From Amphibalanus amphitrite (Eukaryota > Arthropoda > Thecostraca > Balanomorpha > Balanidae): a stretch of DNA of 64,000 nt. Position 1 is the stretch's first letter. Every line of letters starts with the position of its first letter. The translations under genes were made by a program, and so were the position numbers. The stretch lies in assembly GCF_019059575.1 (NCBI RefSeq), contig NW_024881705.1:124001-188000 (forward strand), in the 5' to 3' direction. Below are positions 38,101 through 51,100 of the stretch, piece by piece. The notes beneath the pieces are model-generated. The model made no database searches and had not been told where the DNA came from. It saw only the letters and a list, made by a program, of their open reading frames with translations.

Positions 38101-41100
38101 CTTTTCACTCGTATGTCCCTTCGTTTGAACTACCTATTAGCTATATTCTCTTCAATGTAGTTTTTAGCTGCTTCTTCGTCTTCGTTTTCCCTATCTTTTT
38201 TTTTTAATTTATCCACCAATGAAACCATGATCTACAAAATTGGTGCCCAGCCCTTCCTCTCTCAGTCCTCTTTCCCGGCTCTCGTTTCCCGCACCCTCTC
38301 TGACGGCGCCTGTTTCAGCTCACCGTCATCAAGACCAAACGCACCGTGGTCCTGGCCTATAACGAGACCGGTGACTCATTCTACACACTGCCTGTGGTGC
38401 CCTGGAACACACAGGAGATCTGCTACATTCACGTACGAGCAGGGCTGCTACAGGAGCAGGCTATGGCAGAGCACCGCACGGCACAAATCAGGCTCCCAAT
38501 GAATGGCTAATAGTTGCACCGCGCCACGCCAATGTAACGCACCGCACCGCACACAGCAATGTTAGCCGAGGCACAGCAACTGACAGCGCTGTCACCAATC
38601 ACTGCAGTGTGCAGACGTCGCTGAGAGCGTGCCCAGGCAGACATTTCATTGTGGCTATTCACCGCATCGCAGACCTCACTGGGCGACAATGCACCCTCCC
38701 AGCCTGGCTACTGTTGTGCCTACTGTGTCCCATAGAACTCACATAGAAATGTTACGCATAGCATTGCACGAAGACCTGCATCGGCAAGCAGCTCTGCAGA
38801 CCGATGCTCAGCCCTCACTGCATCAGAGAGCGCGCATCAACCTATAGTTGGTCGCTGTGCGTAGTTCGCCACCTGCAGCGATTCACTGCGAGACGCCGTT
38901 TTCGGCGAGTCATTCTCGCCCGCATCGTGACCGCTATGGCACTTACAAGAGCACGGGAGAGCGAAAAACAACACCCCCCGGTGTGACCCCGTCAGTTCCC
39001 ACCATTCGTCTTCTTTTATCATGCATGCGTTCAGCACAGGCGTGACCGCCGGACTTTGGAGGCTTGTTTGCACTGAAGGCGCACCGCTGCGCCGCGTACT
39101 TCACGTCAATGCACCCTGCTGTCTTCACTGCCGCTAGTGCTGCTTTGTGTGCTCTTAGAAGCGCGCTGGCATTCACTGCATGTGCATGATCACAATTGCC
39201 CTTGCACCTCAAGCATGCGTCGTGTTATGCTGAAATTTCGTTCAGTGTGAGATGTGACTTTTTATTGATTGCGACATCAAATTTGTTTGCGATTTTCATC
39301 ATTCTTTCAGTAATTTCCTTTTTGAAATATATGATTGCTAACGGGCTATGGTTGATCTGCAAAACATTTTACTATCCTTTTGTCCTTCTAAACTTCTTAG
39401 CTCTCTTGGGTCTGTAAACGTCTGAGATATCTTCGTGATTCCGGATCTAAGCCTCAAGATAATAAGTAACTTTTACTACTCTTTCGTTCTTAACGTTTTT
39501 GTTTTCAGTCGAGCGCAATTTTATTTTTTCGCTCAACCTTATTTTCTCCCTCATTGCCTTCTCTCTTTTACATGATTGGCTACCCCTGATCGTCCTCTCT
39601 GCCCCGTACGCCCCCCCCCCCCAATTACCGTCTCCACCAGCCCATCCGTCCCTCTTACTCCCCCCTCCCCTCCCTCAGCTCTCTCTACCGGACAGCCGGG
39701 CGGTGACGCTGACCGACGACCAGACGCGTCTGAATGTCACCAACTCACTGCGCGTGCTGCCCGGATACTCCGGTGACGTCACGGTGGGCCTCAAGTACCC
39801 GTCCGACGCGCCCATCTACTGGCAGCTGCCGCCAGAGTTCCTCGGAGACAAGGTGGGAGTGGTGCGGGAATGAATGAATGAGTGAATGAATGAATGAATG
39901 AATGAATGAATGAATGAATGAATGAATGAATGAATGAATGATTGGATGAATGGATGAATGAATGAGTAATCGAATGAATGAATTGATACATTAATGAACG
40001 AACAAAAGAATGAATGAATGGAGGCGTTAATAAACGAATGAATGAATGAATGAATGAATGAATGAATGAATGAATGAATGAATGATAAATGGTTTGTGAA
40101 CGATTTAGTCGGTTAGAGTTGAATAATGGTGTTTTAACGATGTAAGCTTTGTCATTTTATGAGAATTAAACTTATGTGTTGACATAATTTCAATCGATCA
40201 TTTTCATAAAATCTTGAAATAAGAATTGGCATTTTATCGACATTGTGCCTTTGCCTCAGGTCCGCTCGTACAACGGCCACCTGCGGTTCCGTTCTCGGAG
40301 TTTCGGCGGCTCCCGGCCGTTCCCTGCCAGCATCCTCTCCAGTTACCCGCTAGTACAGCTGCAGGGGAATACCCGACTGGTGCTGGAGCACTACCCGCCC
40401 ACCACCAGCCCCGACGGGTTCTACCAGGTCAAGTGAGTAGTGTGAGAGTCAGAGTTCTTGAGAAGCCTTCTGTGATGAGTAATTATCAACTGCGATTTAA
40501 ATGTATTGTGCATCAGTTGTGAAGTTGGTCGATTTAAACGCGATGTATGTGCCGGACGATATCAGGGTTTGACACTAGCCGATCCACATTTTATCTTCAG
40601 AGAGGTGGTTTATGTGCCCACCCTCACAGTTCGTGTTATTATCCCCACTTTTTAACCCCAGCCCATTCTCCTCCGCTCCAACAGACTCCACGAGAACTTC
40701 TGGCGTGTGAAAGGGGACCGCCGGGCTCTGGTCACCCGCGAGATGCTGATGGTGGCGCTACAGAACACACAACACGTGCTAATCCGCGCCACCGACTACA
40801 TTGACGCTACGCGGGCCGAGTGAGTTCTGGCGCAGGTCACGTGGTTTATGGGGGAGGGGCGGAGCTAGCAGACAGACCGGGGCCGAGTGAGTTCTGGCGC
40901 AGGTCACGTGGTTTATGGGGGAGGGGCGGAGCTAGCAGACAGACCGGGGCCGGGTGCTCGACCAGCTGTCATCGGGGCTAATATTTAGTGATTAGCAGAC
41001 GTCCAACCCGCTTGACGGAAGTTTATGTCATGGTTAGATGGTCAGTGTTATGAGTCGATGCTCAGTGATCCAAACATGTGATAGCAAGCGGTTCTTGTGG

Positions 41101-44100
41101 ACGTTAAAGTAAACATGTGATTTGAGGTACTGTAAACATGGTCCATCATTCGCAGTAGTTATAAGATACACCATTTAGGGTAATAAGAAGCGCTTCTGAC
41201 GTTACTGACTTCGGAGGACGGTGTGCGCGTATTCTTTGAAGTCAAACATTATTGATAGTTGAAGTCATTGACATTGTATGCCTATGGCAACATGGACGTG
41301 TGTCATTCCATTTCACATTCTGCTGCTTTCATCAGCGTAAACTTTTGGCTCGAAAAATCGTCTACTGAGACGCATATGCTCTGCATATTGCTCAGAGCAA
41401 CAGATAAGCTCAATTATTACCCGTCTGTGCTGTGCAGCTATATTACTAGTTTTCCGGCATATATCACTGATCTCTGCCCTCGTTACCTCCATCAGACTGT
41501 CTGAGGTCAGCTGGGACATTGCTGAGCCGACGTACGGCCACGCCGGCAGCACTGCCCTCGGTATCGAGCGCTGCGCCTGTCCGAGGGGATACAACGGATC
41601 CTCCTGTCAGGTGAGACCACCAGCGGACGGTGACGTCTTAGTGTCATCATCAGACTGATTTATTTTAAATTCGCATTGCCATCAACGGAATATTGCTTTG
41701 CGTAGAGTACCTAAAAGCTTATTTTCAAGCAATGCTGTTTCATGATACAGTAATTAACGGTAAAAACTCGATCTAAAAATAAAATATTAGTTCTAAATTT
41801 TATCAGGTACTTTTGACATTAACGATGCAATTTCAATTTGCCTCATACTTCATTTTTTTTTTTTTTTACTTACCATTTCGCACAGGACCCGAGTATCGGC
41901 TTCTACCGCTCGTTCACGCCTGGCTACAGCAACAGTGAGATCATCATCGACCTGGTGGGCGAGTCGGTGCCGTGTCAGTGCAACGGCAGGTCACAGGTCT
42001 GCGACCCCGACACCGGGCACTGTCAGGTGAGCGAACTGTGACTCCGACACCGGGCACTGTCAGGTGAGCGAACTGTGACCCGTTATAGGGCACTGTCAGG
42101 TGAGCGAACTGCGGCCCCGACACCGGGCACTGTCAGGTGAGCGAACTGTGACCCCGACACCGGCCACTGTCAGGTGAGCGAACTGCGACCCCGACACCGG
42201 GCACTGTCAGGTGAGCGAACTGTGACCCCGTTATAGGGCACTGTCAGGTGAGCGAACTGTGACCCCGACTTATAGGTCACTGTCAGGTGAGCGAACTGCG
42301 ACCCCGACATAGGTCACTGTCCAGTGAGACATGGGATGCTGCCGGGTAGGTATTGTAAGATAAGACTTAGGGATTAGGTCCGTATCCAAAAAGCTTAGCA
42401 ATGATGCCTTCTGGAACTCATGATAAATTCATGGCACTTTTGGGGACACATAAGCTGTGTGTGGATGAAGAAAATACGAAAAAAAATCAATAAAAAATTA
42501 GTCTGTTCCGGTAACCTTTAAAAATATTACGGTTCATCCCTTGCTTTCTCAAAGTTCGACAAGCGATCGTGCTTACACTGTTGACCGTCTTGTATTTGCA
42601 TGTTTCCTCACCAACTGACTTGACACTTTCACCCCATCTGTCCACAGAACTGCACGGACAACACCTCCGGCCAGCACTGTGACGTGTGTGCCCGCGGTTA
42701 CTACGGTAACCCGTCCGAGGGTCCGTGCCTGCCGTGTCTGTGTCCCACCGCCCAGCTGTCCAACGCGGAGACGTGCTTCTCAAACTACCAGGGCGGCTTC
42801 CGATGCCAGTGTGATCCCGGATACACGGGAGAGCGCTGTGACCAGTGAGTGACCGAGGGAGGAGGGGAGGAGTGGGAGAGGGTGGAAGGGAGGGAGTAAG
42901 AACTAGAGCTATTGAATGAATGAATGAATGAATGAATGAATGAATGAATGAATGAATGAATGAATGAATGATCCAGTGACAGTTTTTTCTGCACATACAA
43001 AATACAATATTGGAGATTAACTGCAGCCTCTGTACATGAATCTGCAGCATATTAGAAAATATTATGTACGCTGATGTGAAGGAACGTAACATCTTTTTTC
43101 TTTGTTTCCGTTCAGGTGCGCGTTCGGGTACTACGGCTCGGCTCTGGAGCCGGGCATCGGGTGCAGGGCGTGCGCCTGTGACCCGGTGGGCAGCATCGGT
43201 AACACGTGTGACGCCGTCACCGGCCAGTGTCCCTGTCGGACCGGCGTGGTGGGCCGCGACTGTACCCGCTGCGCGCCCCGGCACATCGTCACAGAGCGGG
43301 GATGTGAAGGTGAGGGTCGTGGAGGCGGGTCAGAGCTGTGAAATTGGGAAGCTGCTGTCGCCGATGTGGATGGTGAATGGGAGGCGAAGTCTCAGCCTTT
43401 GTGAGGCTGAAGCCTGTTGCAACTAAAAGGGACTGCGAAGGCAAATGTTTTGCTATTGTTGACATGTTATCTGAGCCGCTCAGTTGTCAGGTCAAAAATG
43501 AACCCATATATCCACTGCTTACCCTATTCACCATTAAGTAATCTTAAACATCTGTTCTAAAGGCATGCCATGACGACAGTATATAACCCTTACCCCTCCC
43601 CTATTTCCTCCAGCATGCCAGGACGGCTGCGTGGAGCTTCTGTTCGAGAGCCTCGACTCCCTGTCAGCCATGGCGTCTGCTGTAAACCTGACCGGCGCCG
43701 GCGGCGCGCCCTGGAGACGCTTCTACCAGTTCTCCAACACCACCGAGACGGTCCGGGAGGAGGTACAGCAGTACCAGGAGAGCCAGCTCACACTCCGGGC
43801 CATGTACGAGACGCTGGAGCTCGACAAGTACGCCACCACCATACTCATTCAGGTCAGTTGAATAAAGATGTAAGGAGGATCAAGAAGGAGAGAATGGGAT
43901 TGGAATATGTCTGAGATGGGTTTGATTCGGAAACCTGTCTTGTACTACGTTTTTCCGGATGTCTTTTGCCTCCAAAGATTTCATGAATTTATATGGCGAT
44001 CACTTGTGGATGAGAGCAGCGTAATGCCATTGTAAAGACAACACTTCCCTAGCCCAGATGTCTTTTCTGTGACATGCCTTTCTCATTTTGCAGGCGGAAG

Positions 44101-47100
44101 ATCAGCTGAACGCCCTGTCTCCCAAAATGGACGATGTCAGACAGTTCCGGAACGAGATCGAAGAGATTTACCAGGAGGTCAAAAATACCCAGTTCCAAGC
44201 TGAAGGTAAGGACACAGGGGCTTTATGGTGTTCCTGTCTTCTTAAGTATTATGGTCTCATTTTCTTCTTGAAACTTGTGTCAGCTTCGGAACCTCAGAAA
44301 GATACCAGAACAATCGTGGACCATCCCACGACATCACACGGTATTCTAAACGAAATGCGATATGCGTTTTAGACTCTCACTAACTGTAATATAGGAGATG
44401 GAACAGTGCAAAGAACAATATAATCTCGCCATCCTTGACTCTTGACGCTCTCCACTCTCTTGTCTCCGTCACAGACACGGTGGCCAAGCTCCGTAACTAT
44501 GCCATCGGCGAGACCTCTTCAGCGGGCGTCCAGGACGCGCTGCTCGAGGCTGAGGCGCTCCTGGCCAGGATGCAGACCGTCCGGCTGGAGCCCGCCATGG
44601 CTGCTGCTGAGGCTGAGCTGCTGAGCGCCGCCACCCTGCTGAGCCGGCTGAGAGACATGCTGAGCAGCAGCCCCGGCCGGCTGAATGACACCAGGGAGCG
44701 GCTGGAGCGGCTGAGTGAACGGCTGGATGAGATGACCAGACTGGTGGCTGACGGAGTTCGACAGCCGATAGCGGAGGTACGCTTCGGGACGCGCGGGAAC
44801 TGGTGGTGCAATGGGAGACGGTGGACCAAGTCCTGGGGTGGTGGTTCCTCTGCAAATTTCCCAGATACCTTGTATTCTTTAGATCATAAATTATGTAACT
44901 GTCTAAAATTGCTGAAAGCTTAGAAAACACCAGCTAGCAGATACATTATGAATGCATCAACCATCTGACCGCGTTTCCTCCCATGGCGCAGCTGGAGCGG
45001 CTGCTGCCGGCGCTGCGGGAGCGTCTGACGGAACTGAGAAACGACCAGCTGGCGGTGAAGGACCTGGGTAACATGTGTGACGGCACGCTGACCAACACGT
45101 CCAGCCTGCTGGCGGAGACCCGTCTGCTGTATGACGCCGCCAAGGGAGATCTCGTCGTGAGTCTGGGATAGGAGCTGAATGACGGAAATGAGATATCGAA
45201 GCATAACGAAGGGAGGAGGGATAAAATCGATTTTGTCGTTAAAATGACACGGTTATTTACACACATCAAGCCGATTTATAGCATGAATTTCTAGCTAATG
45301 ATGCCAGCTGATCGCCACCTTTTAGATTCATTCATTTTGAAGGCTGTTGTCGTCAATACTAACAGTTTTCAGAATTAATAATTACTCGGCTATCACCCAC
45401 CTAACCTCTCCTCCCATCCTCTCAGGACCTCCGTGACCGACAGCTTGAGGTGGAACGGGCCGAGGAGCGACTGCGGCGGCGAACAGACAGTTTCAGTGAG
45501 CTCAGTGAGGACTACCGCATCCGATACGTGCTGCCGGCCCAGGTGCACGCCGCCACGCTGACAGCGCAGGCCGAGCGGCTGGAGGGGTGAGTGAGACGGG
45601 AGCGGGGATGGTGCTGGAACATGATGGGCACTGGCACTGGATGGGCAGAGCCAGTCGAGGGATGACGGCTTACTCGGAAACAACGAAAAATCGTTATTTT
45701 GTCTGTCAACACCGCTATCATCTGTTGGTAACTAATGCAGTTACCGCTTGTTATCATCTATTGCTAAAATAGTTACTCAATATTCGTTACATTTCCTATT
45801 TTTGTCGCGATAATCGTCCGTTCCTATTTGAAGTCGTGCGGTGCAGCATGCATCCAGGCGTTACCACTCCCGCCATCTATTGGGAAATAAAGACACCACC
45901 ACGCGGCACAGCATCATTCAGGCGCAACACGGCCCGCCATCTATTGAGAATTGTATGCACCACGCGGCACAGCCTACCTACAGTAGGGTGTCCCAAATTT
46001 CACGAAGTTTTCCAATTCACTTAGGATACACCGGGATCCCGTTCCTTGGTTCATTTGAACCTCACACGCCAATTTATAGAGTAAACTACCGGTAAACAAG
46101 GTTGCCGCTAGTGCTCTGAAGTTTTATTTGCATTTTGGTGTTATATGATAATGCAGCGTTGTAGTCTCCGAAAGCAAAATGGGACATCTGTGTAAGCAAC
46201 GTAGCAATGTTACCTTCTCCGATGCTCAGTGATGCTCAGATCTCACGCACATTGCACACTGATGAAGATCCGGGTATATGCACGCATACACAGGTGTGTA
46301 ACTGTGTGTGTGCGTGCCCGTATGCGTCCATATGTGTGTATGTGTGTGTGTGCGCGCGCGACTGCGTGCGTGCCTACCGGAGAGAAGGCAATGCCCGCTT
46401 TAATCTGGGTGTGAGTGATTTCATGCGCCGATGATTTTGTTCAGGAGTAAGTGATCAAATACAGGTCTCAGGTTGGTAGGTACTTCAAATGTCTCGCTTC
46501 AGATCGAACCGTCTGCGGCAATGGCACACCACATAGACGCAGATTGAACGGAATCAAATTTATATTGAAGCGGTGGGTATTAAGTTCACCGTACCCTGCT
46601 CTGAGACCGTCTACGCGTAACATCATTGTATCCTGCTCCGAGATCCGCATAAACAAACATCATACCTTGCTCTGAAAACTGTCTAAAACATCGTACTCTT
46701 CTCTGAGATCCGTCTTAAACATCGTACCCTGTTCTGAGATCCGTCTTAAACGTCGTACACTGCTCTGCAATCCATGTAAAACATCCTACGCTGTTCTAAG
46801 GTCCATCTACACTCTAGTCTACAGTCTACACGTAACCTCATCGCACCTTGCTGTAATATCTGTCTAACCACTACAGACCAATGTAGTCCTTCGTGTGACC
46901 GTAAAGCGACCTGTGCCATGCCACCACCTGGGCCAGCGCCTGCAGCTGGTCCTCATCTGCCGTTCTGTCCATCGACTCCTGTGCGAGCTTCACTCCGCGA
47001 TCCGCTCCATTATTCACAACTGCCAGACTGTTGATGTATTTGTGAACTGCGTTGTAACCTGAGATACTTTTGCATTTTTGATAGGCTCTTGCAACCATTC

Positions 47101-48077
47101 GAGGGCGCACTCATCCAGAATCTTGATGAGTGCCCCCTTGAATGGTTGCACCCCGCTATGAGAATCATAGTCACTCATCCAGAATCTGGACGATTGCGCC
47201 CTCGAATGGTTGCAAGAGCCTGTCAAAAAATGGGAAAATATCTCAGGTTACAAAGCAGTTCACAAATACGTCAATTCTTTTCCATTATTCACAACAGTCT
47301 GGCAGTTGTAAATGATGGAGCGGATGGCGGAGTGAAGCTGGCACAGGAGTTGATGGACAGAACGGAAGATGAGGACCAGCCGCAGGCGCTGGCCCAGGTG
47401 GTGGCGTGGCACAGGTCGTTTTGCGGTCACACGAAGGACTACATGGGTCAGTGGTAGACAGATATTATAACAGGGTGTGATGACGTTACGTGTAGACTGT
47501 ATAGTGCAGATGGATCGTAGAGCAGCGTAGGATGTTTTAGATGGATCTCAGAGCAGTGTGCGATGTTTAAGACGGATCTCAGAACAGGGTACGATGTTTT
47601 AGACGGATCTCAGAGCAGGGTACGATGTTTTAGATGGATCTCATAGCCGGGTACGATACTGTTGACGGATCTCAGAGCAGTGTACGATGTTAAAGACGGA
47701 TCTCAGAACAGGGTGCGATGTTTTAGACGGATCTCAGAGCAGGGTACGATGTTTTAGACAGTTTTCAGAGCAGGGTATGATGTTTGTTTATACAAATCTC
47801 GGAGCAGGATACAGTGATGTTACGCGTAGACGGTCTCAGAGCAGGGTACGGCGAAGGTAATACCCATAGCTTCAATATCAATTTGATTCCGTTCAATCTG
47901 CGTCTATGTGGTGTGCCATTGCCGCAGACGGTTCGATCTGAAGCGAGACATTTGAAGCACCAACCTGAGACCTGTATTTGATCACTTACTCCTGAACAAA
48001 ATCATCGGCACATGAAATCAATCACACCAAGATTAAAACGGGCATTGCCTTCTCTCCGGTAGGCACGCACGCAGTCG

Positions 48078-48125
<48 letters not shown>

Positions 48126-51100
48126 CACACATACGGACGCATACGGGTACGCACACACACACGGTTACACACCTGTGTATGCGTGCATATACCCGGATCT
48201 TCATCAGTGTGCAATGTGCGTGAGATCTGAGCATCACTGAGCATCGGAGAAGGTAACATTGCTACGTTGCTTACACAGATGTCCCATTTTGCTTTCGGAG
48301 ACTACAACGCTGCATTATCATATAACACCAAAATACAAATAAAACTTCAGAGCACTAGCGGCAACCTTGTTTACCGGTAGTTTACTCTATAAATTGGTGT
48401 GTGAGGTTCAAATGAACCAAGGAACGGGATCCCGGTGTATCCTAAGTGAATTGGAAAACTTCGTGAAATTTGGGACACCCTAACCTACAGGCGCAACCCT
48501 ACCGCCATATATGGAGCAATAACCACACCATGCGGCACAGCATCATTCAGGCGTAACTACTACCGCCATCTAATAGGAATCATACGAACCATGCGGCACA
48601 GTATCACTCAGGCGCCAAGTGCTCCCGCCATCTATTGACGATTATACGCACCATGCGGCGCAGCATCATTCAGGCGTCACTACTAGTGCCATCTATCGGC
48701 CGTAATCTAAGCTTTTACGCTGTTTCTAACCACGACCTGTTTTTCCCCTTGCCAGTTCGTTCCAGGCGACCCGCCAGGAAGCGGATCTTTCACTGCAGGC
48801 TGCCGAGGCCTATCAGAAAATCGTGGACGCGCTCAACTCTGCTCGTCAGGCAGCGGAGGACGCCAGCGCCGCTGGACAGAGGGCCTACGAACAGGTGGGT
48901 TTCACAGTTCACACTGTGCTAATATCAGACGGCAAAACTCACAGAGGCTATGAATATATAGCTGGTCTTTGTGTTTGCTTGGTTCATAGCGATGTTTTGT
49001 TTTGCCTATCAATATCATTGCGTTTGCTGTTAAATGTTTAAAAGTTTTGCACCTTGTTTTATCTATGGTTTAGAGCAGTACCCAACTGATTAGTACCTAC
49101 ATCTTCTCGCTCGGCTTTCAGGCATATCCCAGAGACACGGATTCCCTAGTCTCTCTGGGGACCCAGGCGAAAACGAAGTCCGAGGTGCTCTTCGAACAGG
49201 CAGAAGACCTCCGACATCAGGTGGGCTTCCCTGGTTCTCATCTTGCCGTGATTGGTCCGACAACTTAAATTGCAATGAGACTGTCTCCAGCTTGCATTGC
49301 TTCACGAACTGCTATTGACGAAAACGATTTTTTTGTGGTCGCCATCATTGATCAATATTTCCCAAAAATAATAATTTCGACATTTATCAAGCCGTACATT
49401 TCCCGTGATCACAGCCGCCTCCCATTTCACCAGGTGGTGGTTTTATCTGGCAAGATGGCAGCCAGCCGCGCCGGCATCGACATCATCAATGGAACTCTGC
49501 GGGCCACGCGAGAACAGAACGAGGAGATTCGGACCCAGCTGGCGCTCAACAACGTGGATGGTGAGCGTTTAAAATGTTTTTTGTTTTGTACCTACTTCAT
49601 GGGTAAATTATCTTGTTGACAAAGGTTTTTTATTATATTTAGATTTCGAGATTCCTTTCTCATACCCGCCCTCTTTGCCTCTTCTCTCTCCCCTTCTCGC
49701 ACCCCACTAACTCGTACACCCTCCACCCCTCCCACAGAGCTGGCCAACTCCGCCCGCGCCGCCTCTGCGGACGCCATGGCCGTGCTCAGCGCCGTCTCAA
49801 AGGTGGATGAGCGGACCCAGAGGATCGAGGACAATATCGACACCGTGCTCCGACCCGGCATGGAACTGGTGCAGGGCGGCGGCGCAGAGAGCATGGGCAA
49901 CTTCAGCACCATGCGTGAGTGGAGGCTGGGAGAGGCGGCGTATAGGGCCAGTGAATAGACATTTCAGCTCTGAGAAGCGTTCAATCGCCAGTCCTCGGGA
50001 AGAGGGCTGGTGTTACCCCGATACGACAGAAAAGGAAAGTTTCACTCGTTTTATGAATGTTGTTATTTGAAATGGTTCCAGAGGTAATAGTATAGTTTGT
50101 GTTTCATTACTCACTTTTGTGATATTCAATTTCGAGTAGCAATTTCCTTCGCCTAATAAATTACCTTGTTATCTATGCCTTAACCCATGCTAATCCACTC
50201 AGCTGTCCGTATAACGTTGCCATACAATTGTCCGACAATCTCTGAATACACCACAGTATCACCTGTAGTCACCACGGTCACCCCCCCCCCCCCTCCTTCC
50301 CGCAGTGTCCGCGGCCCGTCTGAGTATCACCGAGGCAGACATACGCGCAATGGAGGTGGAGGATCAGGTGGACGAACTCCGCGAGATGAGCGACAACGTC
50401 GGACTGAAGCTGCGCCAGCTCAAAAACAAGATCCTCAAGGCGCGCCAGGCGGCGACCAATGTGAGTGGTTCTGAGCGGTATGGAGTGTTTTACCTGGAAA
50501 CGAATGATTGCGTTTCCAGAGCAGTTCACCGTTGCTCTTGACGTATGAAGATTGGAGTTGCTTTCAGTTTAGATTCCGTCGAATATTTTTTTTCTCAACA
50601 TTATTGAATCCTTGCCGTTGCTTTGCTTCTTATTCGTCACATTTGGCACTTTCTGCATCACGGAAAATCGACTCAACGCGTTTTCTTGCCGCTTTCTTCC
50701 GGTATTCGTCGTAAGATATATGCTTCCCGTAACGCAGCTGTTTAATTTATATCAGTAATTACACCAGGCTCGGCCTAGTCGCGTCGCCACCCCCTGACCC
50801 CCACCCTGATGGCCCTCCGCTCAGATCCGGGTCTCACTGACGGAGCGCGGAGCGCCTGGCGGTCTGTGCAGCCGCACGTACCAGGCGCCGCAGCTGCAGC
50901 CCAGCACCGCCTCCTCCGTGCGGCTCAACTACGCCATCTCGGACCCCAAGACGCGGGACGCCCTGCTGCTCTACCTGCCGTCAAAGACTGAGGTCAGGGC
51001 GGCGGCTGGGTGAAAATGCAGATAGTGGTTCACGAGCTATGTGAATACGTCGAGTAAAGGCGTAGATGGAACAGACCAAGAGGATGTTTTCGGAAGAAAT

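Larger units (their letters stand above)
45986..48480. mobile_element. Palindromic TA-flanked DNA element (2.5 kb)
   Basis: Begins gggtgtcccaaatttcacga and ends with its exact reverse complement, with TA on each side (45984-45985, 48481-48482), as in Tc1/mariner-type insertions. Practically the whole element is two inverted arms meeting near 47150: long terminal arms of about 650-700 bp, then tandem 30-33 bp units, then a central coding-like block present once in each arm. No intact transposase. Confidence 0.85.
45587..48755 (+). other. wb: Laminin intron 36 (3.2 kb)
   Basis: Filled by a roughly 60-bp tandem array split by a 2.5-kb palindromic transposable element; details in separate entries. 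Confidence 0.8.

Noticed and set aside
42487..43284. 265-codon minus-strand frame
   Set aside because: Shadow of laminin exons 30 and 31 joined through the microsatellite.
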